Assembly: GCA_030427985.1 (NCBI GenBank)
Contig: JAUIBH010000022.1
Span: forward strand, 1-46,920
Source of the DNA: Bacteroidia bacterium
GTDB taxonomy: Bacteria; Bacteroidota; Bacteroidia; Flavobacteriales; Flavobacteriaceae
Direction: 5' to 3'
Length of the DNA stretch: 46,920 bases
The notes under the pieces: model-generated
Databases searched by the model: none
Seen by the model: only the letters and a program-made list of their open reading frames with translations
Told to the model about the DNA's origin: nothing
Shown here: piece by piece, positions 35,258 to 42,349 of the stretch
Numbering within the stretch: the first letter of the stretch is position 1
Layout: each line of letters starts with the position of its first letter
Position numbers and translations under genes: made by a program

Positions 35258-36655
35258 TTAGATTGTTTCAGCAATTTCCAAGGCTTTGTTCAATGCGCCC
35301 AGTTTGTTGTAGGTTTCCTGTAGTTCGTCTTCGGGGTTGGAGGCTGCCACCAATCCAGCACCGGCTTGGTAATAGAGTTCGTGGTTTTTGCTTAAAAAGG
35401 TACGGATCATGATGGCGTGGTTAAAATTGCCTTCAAAATCCATAAAACCAATGGCTCCGCCGTAGTACGCCCGACTTGTTTTTTCATATTTTTCAATAAG
35501 TTGCATGGCCATGTGCTTGGGTGCGCCACTGAGGGTTCCTGCAGGGAAGGTATCCGCTACCACTTTCATGGTGGTGATGTCCTTTTTCTTTTGCCCGGTT
35601 ACTTTGGACACCAAGTGGATGACATGCGAGAAATATTGTACCTCACGATAGGTCTCCACATTTACCGTATTTCCGTTTCGGCTAAGGTCATTTCGGGCCA
35701 AATCTACCAACATCACATGCTCGCTGTTTTCCTTATCGTCCTGAGCCAGTTTTTTGGCCAGTTCAGCATCTTTTTCATCATTCCCGGTCCGTTTGTAGGT
35801 GCCGGCAATGGGATGAATTTCGGCCTTGCCTTCTTTTACAATGAGTTGTGCTTCGGGCGAGCTGCCAAAAATTTTAAAGTTTCCATAATCGAAATAGAAG
35901 AGGTAAGGGGAGGGGTTGATGGAGCGTAGCGCGCGGTACACATTGAATTCATCCCCTTTGAATTTTTGAGTGAACCTTCGGGACAACACCAATTGAAAAA
36001 CATCACCCCGTTGGCAATGTTTTTTGGCCAACTCTACCTGTTCTTTGTAGTCTTCATCTTTTAAATTGGATTGCGGTTCACCTTCCCTAGAAAAATTATA
36101 CGAGGCAAAATTCCGAACGTTGAACAGTTGCTCAATTTCGTCTACATTACTTTCGGAATTGTAGCAATGGGCAAATAAATAAGCTTCGTTCTTAAAGTGG
36201 TTGATGGCAATGATATTTTGATACACCGCATAGTAGATATCCGGAATACGGACGGAATCTTCTTTTTTGGAAATCTCCACATCCTCAAAGTAACGAACGG
36301 CATCGTAGGCCATATATCCAAAAAGGCCATTGTAAATGAACTTGAAGCCATTTTGAGTCACTGAAAATTGCTTTCCGAAGTTATGAATGACGTCAGTGAC
36401 ATCAGTTTCTGGGGTAATTTCGGTGACTTCCTTTTTGCCATCGGGAAAGCGTTGGATAATGGTTTCGTTCTCCACTTTTATATAGGCAATGGGGTTGCAG
36501 CAGATATACGAAAAACTGTTGTCGTTGGCATGGTAATCGCTACTTTCCAACAAAAGGCTATTGGGAAATTGGTCCCTTATCTTTAGATAAACACTCACTG
36601 GGGTGATCGTGTCCGCCAAGATTTTTTTGTAATGTGTATCAAGTTTATACTCCAT
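35258..36655 (-). CDS. trpE: Anthranilate synthase component I
   Basis: Makes anthranilate from chorismate, the first and controlled step of the pathway. The 465-residue protein carries LLLESSD (35-40), the site of tryptophan feedback binding in this family. The chorismate-binding core is present (IAGTYKRTGNDEKDAELAKK, LVDLARNDLSRNG, FPAGTLSGAPKHMAMQLI, YYGGAIGFMDFEG). It begins 19 bases after the attenuator U-tract. Feedback on the enzyme would add to attenuation of transcription. Confidence 0.97.
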   Translation of the reverse strand: MEYKLDTHYKKILADTITPVSVYLKIRDQFPNSLLLESSDYHANDNSFSYICCNPIAYIKVENETIIQRFPDGKKEVTEITPETDVTDVIHNFGKQFSVTQNGFKFIYNGLFGYMAYDAVRYFEDVEISKKEDSVRIPDIYYAVYQNIIAINHFKNEAYLFAHCYNSESNVDEIEQLFNVRNFASYNFSREGEPQSNLKDEDYKEQVELAKKHCQRGDVFQLVLSRRFTQKFKGDEFNVYRALRSINPSPYLFYFDYGNFKIFGSSPEAQLIVKEGKAEIHPIAGTYKRTGNDEKDAELAKKLAQDDKENSEHVMLVDLARNDLSRNGNTVNVETYREVQYFSHVIHLVSKVTGQKKKDITTMKVVADTFPAGTLSGAPKHMAMQLIEKYEKTSRAYYGGAIGFMDFEGNFNHAIMIRTFLSKNHELYYQAGAGLVAASNPEDELQETYNKLGALNKALEIAETI

Positions 36656-36673
36656 TTTTTACAGCTATAAATT

Positions 36674-36701
36674 AAAAAAGGCCTGTCGTGATGACAAGCC
36701 T
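36674..36701 (-). terminator. trp attenuator terminator
   Basis: On the minus strand AGGCTTGTC (36701-36693), loop ATCAC, GACAGGCCT (36687-36679), then a run of T to 36674. The 9-base stem has one G-U pair. It lies between the leader peptide and trpE, as an attenuator must. Confidence 0.92.
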
Positions 36702-36736
36702 CTTGTATGGTTATAATGGGGACTTAGCTCACGACA
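36684..36736 (-). promoter_or_regulatory. trp antiterminator
   Basis: TGTCGTGA (36736-36729) can pair perfectly over 8 bases with TCACGACA (36691-36684), which is part of the terminator loop and 3' arm. The first strand contains the leader peptide stop codon, so a ribosome reaching the stop would cover it and let the terminator form. Confidence 0.8.
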
Positions 36737-36785
36737 TTTTCCGTAAGTTAATCCACCACCAAGTATTTACTATTCTGTTGTTCAT
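36729..36785 (-). CDS. trpL: trp operon leader peptide
   Basis: An 18-codon frame, MNNRIVNTWWWINLRKMS, from ATG 36785 to TGA 36729-36731. Three TGG codons in a row (36753-36761) lie directly upstream of the antiterminator strand. With too little charged tRNA-Trp the ribosome would stall there, leave 36729-36736 free, and allow readthrough into trpE. The reading frame, its place after a consensus promoter and the terminator together make this call strong. Its ATG is only 5 bases past the -7 box, so the mRNA may be leaderless. Confidence 0.92.
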   Translation of the reverse strand: MNNRIVNTWWWINLRKMS

Positions 36786-36790
36786 TGTGT

Positions 36791-36821
36791 CAAATATAGA
36801 AAGGAAAATTTAACCAGCAAA
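36791..36821 (-). promoter_or_regulatory. trp operon promoter
   Basis: On the minus strand TTTG (36818-36821), a 19-base spacer and TATATTTG (36791-36798): an exact match to TTTG-N19-TAnnTTTG. It is placed right before trpL. Confidence 0.85.
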
Positions 36822-36842
36822 CAAAGATTTGTTTTAAAATTA

Positions 36843-36877
36843 GAAATCCCGTCCAAGAAGTTCTCGAACGGGATTTC
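36843..36877 (-). terminator. Terminator of the yceI gene
   Basis: GAAATCCCGT (36843-36852) and ACGGGATTTC (36868-36877) form a perfect 10-base stem with a 15-base loop. It lies after the yceI stop and before the trp promoter. On the minus strand it is followed by TAATTTT. Confidence 0.82.
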
Positions 36878-36898
36878 CACACACTAAACATGAGCTGA

Positions 36899-37471
36899 TT
36901 ACATCTGCAAGTCTACTACCAAATCAAATTCATCATAGATCAATTTGTCTTTGGCCGTACCGATGATACCAGAACTATACTTTATGTCGTATTTAGTTCG
37001 GTCAACTTTCAAAGTTGCGGTCGCTTTGTTTCCGTAAACAGACACATCAAAGGTGACAGGCTTGGTAATCCCTTTAATGGTAAGGTCGCCGGTAACTTCA
37101 TAGCTATTTTTACCGGTGGACTTGACTTTGGTGAAAACCAAGGTTGATGTTGGGTTGGCCTCAGTTGCAAAGAAATCCTCTGAACTAAGGTGACCATCCA
37201 GTTTGTTTTTGTAATCACCTTCCAAATCGGTGGTGTTAATGGAGGACATGTCTACTACAAACTCACCACCTACCAAATTTTCACCGTCAAATTCCAAGGC
37301 ACCGGATTTCAATGTCACAGTACCCGTATGCGAGCCACCAAATTTGTAGGCTTTCCAAGTAACTTGACTTTCTTCGGCCTTTACTTCTTTGGTTTCTTTT
37401 TCGGTGTCGTTAGCGATTGCTGATGATCCCACTACGGTGGTCAATACCAAACTTAAAACTCTCTTTTTCAT
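36899..37471 (-). CDS. YceI family periplasmic protein
   Basis: A 190-residue protein with a signal peptide (MKKRVLSLVLTTVVGSSAIA). The rest is a YceI lipocalin-like barrel: VTWKAYKFGGSHTGTVTLKSGAL, the middle GEFVVDMSSINTTDLEG, FTKVKSTGKNSYEVTGDLTIKG and FDLVVDL at the end. Members bind polyprenoid or fatty ligands. The precise ligand is unknown. It lies 34 bases after the nitroreductase gene and may be a third member of the MarR operon, or have its own promoter. Confidence 0.93.
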   Translation of the reverse strand: MKKRVLSLVLTTVVGSSAIANDTEKETKEVKAEESQVTWKAYKFGGSHTGTVTLKSGALEFDGENLVGGEFVVDMSSINTTDLEGDYKNKLDGHLSSEDFFATEANPTSTLVFTKVKSTGKNSYEVTGDLTIKGITKPVTFDVSVYGNKATATLKVDRTKYDIKYSSGIIGTAKDKLIYDEFDLVVDLQM

Positions 37472-37505
37472 GGTTGTAATTAATTTCTGTTTTAAAGATT
37501 AAAAT

Positions 37506-38138
37506 TTATATATGTGTAACTAATTCTTCAGTTGATTTTCGGACTTTGGGAAGATGCTGGGTAGCATCTTCTTCTGACCTGTACCCAACTGCCAATACTA
37601 CTGTGGCATTTAGGTTTTTTTCATGTAGTCCCAAAATTTTATTGTATTCTTCGGGTTCAAAGCCTTCCATGGGACACGAATCGATTTTAAGCTCTGCCGC
37701 AGCCTGCATCATATTACCAAAGGCAATGTAAACCTGTCTAGCGGCCCATTCTTTTTTGGTTTCTGTAGAAAGCTCCAATAATTTAGACTTCATAAAATCG
37801 GCATATCCCTTAAGGTTTTCCGAAGGTATGTTCCGGGTTGCACTGGTGTTTTCAATGAAGCCATCAACTAGTTCCTCGCCAAAATCTGTGGTATTGGCAA
37901 AAACAATAATATGTGAGGCATCCGTAATTTGGGATTGATTCCAAGAGGCGGGCTTAAGTTGTTCCTTTACCTCTTGGTCAGCTATCACAAATAAATGATA
38001 GGGTTGCAACCCATAGGATGATGCACTCAACCGAGTGGCTTCGAGCAGGGTTTCCAAATCTTTATCCGATACTTTTTTAGTGGCATCGAATTTTTTGGTG
38101 GCATAACGCCATGTTCTATGTTCTAAAACGCTGTTCAT
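37506..38138 (-). CDS. NAD(P)H-dependent nitroreductase family oxidoreductase
   Basis: An FMN enzyme of 210 residues resembling NfsB. HRTWRYATKKFDATKKVS near the start, ATRLSASSYGLQPYHLFVI (FMN binding) near 34-52, YIAFGNMMQAAAELKIDSCPMEGF and TVVLAVGYRSEED are typical. Its physiological substrate is likely a quinone or nitro compound. It starts 6 bases after marR and is likely controlled by it. Confidence 0.93.
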   Translation of the reverse strand: MNSVLEHRTWRYATKKFDATKKVSDKDLETLLEATRLSASSYGLQPYHLFVIADQEVKEQLKPASWNQSQITDASHIIVFANTTDFGEELVDGFIENTSATRNIPSENLKGYADFMKSKLLELSTETKKEWAARQVYIAFGNMMQAAAELKIDSCPMEGFEPEEYNKILGLHEKNLNATVVLAVGYRSEEDATQHLPKVRKSTEELVTHI

Positions 38139-38144
38139 TTTTAT

Positions 38145-38591
38145 TTAGAATTTATCTAATAATTGATTTAATTGCTCCAGTTCTGTTTTGCTGAAATGTT
38201 TTACAATATTGCTTTCAGTTTCGGCAACCACTTTGTCCATTTGTGCCAATGCCTCTGTTCCCTTTTCCGTGATAACTATTTCCACTTTCCTGCGGTTTGA
38301 AGGGCAAACGCTTCGGTCAACATACCCTTTGGCCAAAAGTTTGTCTACCAATCGGGTGGTATTGCTCATTTTGGTGACCATACGCTCGTTCAAGGTGGAT
38401 AGATTGGCGGGTTTTCCTTGCTGTCCCCTAAGAATGCGAAGCACATTAAACTGCTGCAGTGAAACCTCAAAAGGTTTCAGGGCATTCCCGGCCAACTCAT
38501 AAATCTTATTGTGTATTAAAGTAATATGAATCAGGGTCCTGCTTTCCAACGGCATCTTCTTTGTAGTCTTTATGATTTCCTCAACATTCAT
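38145..38591 (-). CDS. MarR family transcriptional regulator
   Basis: A 148-residue winged-helix regulator. QFNVLRILRGQQGKPANLSTLNERM, then VDKLLAKGYVDRSVCPSNRRKVEIVITEKGTEAL, form the DNA-binding domain and wing; the ends form the dimer helices. One cysteine is in the wing (SVCPSNRRK), which could sense oxidants or quinones as in other MarR proteins (inference). A perfect 16-base palindrome just upstream is its likely operator. It heads an operon with the nitroreductase. Confidence 0.93.
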   Translation of the reverse strand: MNVEEIIKTTKKMPLESRTLIHITLIHNKIYELAGNALKPFEVSLQQFNVLRILRGQQGKPANLSTLNERMVTKMSNTTRLVDKLLAKGYVDRSVCPSNRRKVEIVITEKGTEALAQMDKVVAETESNIVKHFSKTELEQLNQLLDKF

Positions 38592-38602
38592 GTATAAACA
38601 AT

Positions 38603-38621
38603 ATTTGTATATACAAATGTA
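38603..38621 (-). promoter_or_regulatory. Likely MarR operator overlapping its own -7 box
   Basis: ATTTGTATATACAAAT (38603-38618) is a perfect palindrome 11 bases before the marR ATG. TACATTTG (38614-38621, minus strand) is a -7 box that shares five bases with it. Binding would block marR transcription. Confidence 0.6.
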
Positions 38622-38724
38622 AGGTGGTTTTCCTGTTTCAACCTAACTTTTAACAGATAAAATTTTGTTAAAAGGAAAATGAAGCCGTTCCCATTGTTTA
38701 TTTTTAAGGAGTAAAATTCAGATA

Positions 38725-39279
38725 ATGAAGAACTTACTGTTGCTTGGGGTTGTATCCCTGATTGTGTTGTCCAGTTGCAAAAATAAAGACGAGAAAGAAG
38801 AAGCAGAAGATACTGCTGTGGAGTCGCAAGTGGCCGAAAATCAATCTACAAACGAAGAAGCCGTTAAATTTCCCATTTACAATTTTGAAAATTTTGAGCC
38901 GCTCTTGCACAAAGAAGGCGATAAAACCTATGTGGTCAACTTTTGGGCTACATGGTGCAAACCGTGCATTGCCGAACTTCCCTATTTTGAAAAAGTAAAC
39001 GCCGAACAAAAGGATAAAGTGGAGGTCATTCTAGTGAGCTTGGACATGCCCAATATGTGGAAATCCCGATTGGAGCCTTTTGTGGAAAATAAAGGAATAA
39101 AATCTGAGGTAGTCATTTTGGACGATCCCAAACAAAACGACTGGATTCCCAAGGTGGCCGAAGAGTGGGGTGGAGGCATCCCCGCTACCTTAATATATAA
39201 TAAGGATAAGCGCAACTTCTACGAGCGCGGCTTTACTTACGAAGAATTGAACACTGAGTTGAACAAATTTTTAAACTGA
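38725..39279 (+). CDS. TlpA-like thiol-disulfide lipoprotein
   Basis: A 184-residue protein with a lipoprotein signal (LLLLGVVSLIVLSSC, Cys18) and an acidic linker. The thioredoxin fold follows, with active site WATWCKPC (Cys78, Cys81). GGGIPATLIYN holds the cis-proline. It probably reduces or exchanges thiols of proteins in the periplasm. It lies 6 bases before another thioredoxin-fold gene. Confidence 0.92.
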   Translation: MKNLLLLGVVSLIVLSSCKNKDEKEEAEDTAVESQVAENQSTNEEAVKFPIYNFENFEPLLHKEGDKTYVVNFWATWCKPCIAELPYFEKVNAEQKDKVEVILVSLDMPNMWKSRLEPFVENKGIKSEVVILDDPKQNDWIPKVAEEWGGGIPATLIYNKDKRNFYERGFTYEELNTELNKFLN

Positions 39280-39285
39280 CACCAC

Positions 39286-39903
39286 ATGAAAACATTTAAA
39301 ATTTTAGGATTATTCGCATTGATACTTTCCTTGGGTGCCTTTACGCTTTCACCGGACCCAATGGACGATGGCTACAAAATTGGTGACATTGCAACAGACT
39401 TTTCGCTAAAGAACATTGATGGGAACATGGTCTCACTTTCAGACTATGATAGTGCCAAAGGTTTTTTGGTCATCTTTACCTGTAATACCTGCCCGTATGC
39501 TGTGGCCTATGAAGATAGGATCATCGCTTTGGATGAGCAATACAAATCAAAAGGAGTACCTGTAATCGCCATCAACCCCAACAACCCCGATGTGCAATCT
39601 GGGGACAGTTTTGAGAAAATGAAACAACGTGCCGCTGATAAGGGTTTTACGTTTCCTTATCTTTTGGATGAAGGACAAGAAATCTTCCCACAATATGGAG
39701 CTACCCGTACACCACACGTGTATTTATTGGAGAAAACTTCTCAGGGTAACGTTGTTCGATACATAGGTGCTATTGATGATAACTATCAAGATGCCTCAAA
39801 AGTTGAGGACACCTTTGTTGAAGATGCCGTTGATGCCATGTTGGAAGGGCAAGAAATCGAAGTAAAAACCACCCGAGCCATTGGATGCACGATTAAGGTA
39901 TAG
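39286..39903 (+). CDS. Secreted thioredoxin-fold/redoxin protein
   Basis: A 205-residue protein with a signal peptide (KILGLFALILSLGAFTLS). The domain resembles the AhpC/TSA and redoxin group: IATDFSLKNIDGNMVSLSDYD, FTCNTCPYAVAYEDRI (Cys66, Cys69) and GATRTPHVYLLE (cis-proline). The CNTC motif is that of a small group often annotated as thioredoxin family protein. Its partner is likely the TlpA-like protein before it. Function beyond thiol chemistry is not clear. Confidence 0.88.
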   Translation: MKTFKILGLFALILSLGAFTLSPDPMDDGYKIGDIATDFSLKNIDGNMVSLSDYDSAKGFLVIFTCNTCPYAVAYEDRIIALDEQYKSKGVPVIAINPNNPDVQSGDSFEKMKQRAADKGFTFPYLLDEGQEIFPQYGATRTPHVYLLEKTSQGNVVRYIGAIDDNYQDASKVEDTFVEDAVDAMLEGQEIEVKTTRAIGCTIKV

Positions 39904-39930
39904 TACAAATCACAAAATTAAATGGATTAA

Positions 39931-39963
39931 AATCCGAGGGTAATCCTCGGATTTTTATTTTTG
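39931..39963 (+). terminator. Terminator of the thioredoxin operon
   Basis: AATCCGAGG (39931-39939), loop GTAAT, CCTCGGATT (39945-39953), then TTTATTTTTG. The tail contains TATTTTTG (39956-39963), which also fits a -7 box for the next gene. Confidence 0.88.
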
Positions 39964-39984
39964 CAAGACTTAAATACAATAAAA

Positions 39985-40296
39985 ATGTCAGATCTATCAC
40001 AAGAAGAATGGGAAGAGCAACTGGAAAATGATGACAACGCCGTTATTTTGGATGTACGCACAGAAGAAGAGGTTGAGGAAGGATACATTCCGGGCGCCAT
40101 CAACATCGATATCTATTTAGGACAGGAGTTCGTTGATGAACTTGAAAAGTTGGATAAGTCCAAAAATTATTATGTGTATTGCCGATCTGGTAACCGAAGT
40201 GGCCAAGCTTGTGCCATTATGAACAGTATCGGGATAGAAAACGCCTACAATTTGGAAGGTGGTTTTATGAACTGGGATGGCGAAGTCGCTGAATAA
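39985..40296 (+). CDS. Rhodanese-like domain protein
   Basis: A single rhodanese domain of 103 residues. AVILDVRTEEEVEEGYIPGAINI and the active-site loop VYCRSGNRSGQA (Cys66) are typical. I choose ATG 39985 (MSDLSQEEW) over an in-frame TTG at 39961 that lies in the terminator tail. It probably carries persulfide sulfur. The next gene follows after 3 bases. Confidence 0.92.
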   Translation: MSDLSQEEWEEQLENDDNAVILDVRTEEEVEEGYIPGAINIDIYLGQEFVDELEKLDKSKNYYVYCRSGNRSGQACAIMNSIGIENAYNLEGGFMNWDGEVAE

Positions 40297-40299
40297 GCC

Positions 40300-40809
40300 A
40301 TGGAATTGGAATTGGTCATAGCAGAGCAGGAACGAAACCGAAAGGTTTTTAAGGAAACTTTGGCCGATATGCCCAAACCTCTCATAAATTGGAAAGCCAA
40401 TCCAAAGGATTGGTCCCTTTTGGAGATCATCTGCCATTTGGTGGATGAAGAAAAAGAGGACTTTAGGGCACGTATAGAACATGCGTTCAAGAAACCTGGC
40501 ACCCTACTCAAACCTATTGATCCAGCAGGTTGGGTTAAAAGTCGGAATTATAAGGAGCAGGATTTCGAGAAAAAAGTGGAGCAGTTTGACAAGGAACGGC
40601 AAATTTCCCTTGCTTGGTTGAAGACCACAACGGACCTTGACTGGGACAATACTGCTTTACATCCAGAATACGGCGCTATGCCTGCTCATTCGTTTTTACA
40701 TAATTGGTTGGCACACGACTATCATCACATTCGCCAAATCAACCGAATCAAATACCATTTTCTAAAGCAAAATTCAGGGGATTCTCTGGAGTATGCCGGA
40801 AATTGGTAG
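40300..40809 (+). CDS. DinB family protein
   Basis: A 169-residue four-helix protein of the DinB/YfiT type. The metal-binding histidines are in ICHLVDEEKED (first site) and HNWLAHDYHHIRQINR (C-terminal pair). Members are metal-dependent enzymes in thiol chemistry or have unknown function. The gene sits tightly after the rhodanese gene. Confidence 0.87.
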   Translation: MELELVIAEQERNRKVFKETLADMPKPLINWKANPKDWSLLEIICHLVDEEKEDFRARIEHAFKKPGTLLKPIDPAGWVKSRNYKEQDFEKKVEQFDKERQISLAWLKTTTDLDWDNTALHPEYGAMPAHSFLHNWLAHDYHHIRQINRIKYHFLKQNSGDSLEYAGNW

Positions 40810-40830
40810 GGTTTTTTCTATATTGGTCGC

Positions 40831-42111
40831 ATGAAGGAAGACTTGCTCCATTTTATTTGGGGGCAAAAAAAGCTTCATGGAAGACAACTTACCTCAACTA
40901 CCAACGAAGCCATAAATATAAAGGCCCCGGGAGTCCCAAATCAGTATTCAGGTCCGGATTTTTTCAATGCCCAAATTGCGATTGATGCCCAACTATGGGT
41001 AGGCAATGTGGAAATTCATCTGAAATCTTCGGATTGGTATGCCCATAACCATCAAATGGACTCTAATTACGACAATGTGATTCTGCACGTGGTTTGGGAA
41101 GATGATGTAGCTGTTTTCAGGAAGGACGGTTCCCTGATTCCAACCTTGGAACTCAAGCATTATGTTTCCAAGGCGTTGCTGCAGAACTATCAGAATTTAT
41201 TGGAAAATACCAAACCCAAATTCATCAACTGTGAAAAAGGTTTTGCAGCATTGGATTCTTTTATGGTGCAACATTGGTTGGATCGGTTATACATTGAACG
41301 GTTGGAGCAGAAATCAAATCGAATTGAAGAACTGCTCAAAAAATCAAACAATGATTGGGAAGGGGTTTTGTTTGCGCTATTGGCCCGGAGCTTTGGCTCA
41401 AAAGTCAATGGCGATTTCTTTTTGGACAGGGCAACACAACTAAAATATTCTACCATCCGAAAGACAAGTAGCTCACTTGAAGATTTGGAAAGCCTATTGT
41501 TCGGCCAATTTGGACTTTTGGAAGTGGAAGATTGTGCCGATCACTATTTTTTGAGGCTCCAAAAAGAATATAACTATCTCATTAGGAAATTCAATTTGTC
41601 CCCTGCTTTATCCAAACCAGAGTTTTTTGGGTTGCGCCCGCCCAACTTTCCAACCATTCGGGTTTCGCAACTGGCCGACTTGTATGCAAAGGAGCAGAAT
41701 CTTTTTGCATTGATTATGGAGGCAAAATCCCTGGACAATATCTATTCCATTTTTAAAATAGCGGCCAGTCCCTATTGGGATGACCATTTTACCTTTGGAA
41801 AAACATCCCGAAAAAGCAAAAAAAGACTCTCCAAAAGTTTTATTGATTTGCTGGTCATCAATACCATTGTTCCTCTAAAATTTTCGTATTCCAGACATAT
41901 TGGTGTTGACTGGAATGATATGCTAATTACCTTGGTATCAGAAATAAAGAAAGAGCAAAATTCCATTATTGATGGGTTTGAAAACTTGGGGGCGAAAACT
42001 AAAAATGCCTTGGAGAGTCAATCCAAGATTCAGTTGTATACAGAGTATTGCACAAAAAATAAATGCCTGCGGTGTGCCTTGGGTACACATTTATTGAATA
42101 GAAATACATAA
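40831..42111 (+). CDS. DUF2851 family protein
   Basis: A 426-residue protein. The start, MKEDLLHFIWGQKKLHGRQLT, and GPDFFNAQIAIDAQLWVGNVEIHLKSSDWYAH are hallmarks of DUF2851, found in Bacteroidota. GNVEIHLKSSDW resembles the core of nuclease-like folds, but no function is known. The C-terminus carries CTKNKCLRCALG, a cysteine cluster that might bind metal. Confidence 0.88.
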   Translation: MKEDLLHFIWGQKKLHGRQLTSTTNEAINIKAPGVPNQYSGPDFFNAQIAIDAQLWVGNVEIHLKSSDWYAHNHQMDSNYDNVILHVVWEDDVAVFRKDGSLIPTLELKHYVSKALLQNYQNLLENTKPKFINCEKGFAALDSFMVQHWLDRLYIERLEQKSNRIEELLKKSNNDWEGVLFALLARSFGSKVNGDFFLDRATQLKYSTIRKTSSSLEDLESLLFGQFGLLEVEDCADHYFLRLQKEYNYLIRKFNLSPALSKPEFFGLRPPNFPTIRVSQLADLYAKEQNLFALIMEAKSLDNIYSIFKIAASPYWDDHFTFGKTSRKSKKRLSKSFIDLLVINTIVPLKFSYSRHIGVDWNDMLITLVSEIKKEQNSIIDGFENLGAKTKNALESQSKIQLYTEYCTKNKCLRCALGTHLLNRNT

Positions 42112-42119
42112 TTTTAGGC

Positions 42120-42347
42120 ATGGCTTTGTTCTACGACACGCTTTATTACTTTCAAAAAAGGGGCTTTGAAGTCTGTAGGCGCATTGCCGAGCGTTTGGGC
42201 ATTCGCGCCAGGGTAGTGCGTACCACTTTCATCTATTTGACCTTTGTTACCCTAGGTTTTGGTTTTGCATTGTACCTCTTTATTGCATTTTGGTTGCGGA
42301 TCAAGGATTTGGTCTATACCAAAAGAACCTCAGTATTTGACCTCTAA
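42120..42347 (+). CDS. PspC domain protein
   Basis: A 75-residue membrane protein. RRIAERLGIRARVVRTTFIYLTF and the hydrophobic segment GFGFALYLFIAFWLRIKD match the PspC domain. In enterobacteria PspC takes part in the phage-shock response; no pspA is nearby. It lies 2 bases before the potassium channel gene. Confidence 0.85.
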   Translation: MALFYDTLYYFQKRGFEVCRRIAERLGIRARVVRTTFIYLTFVTLGFGFALYLFIAFWLRIKDLVYTKRTSVFDL

Positions 42348-42349
42348 TT

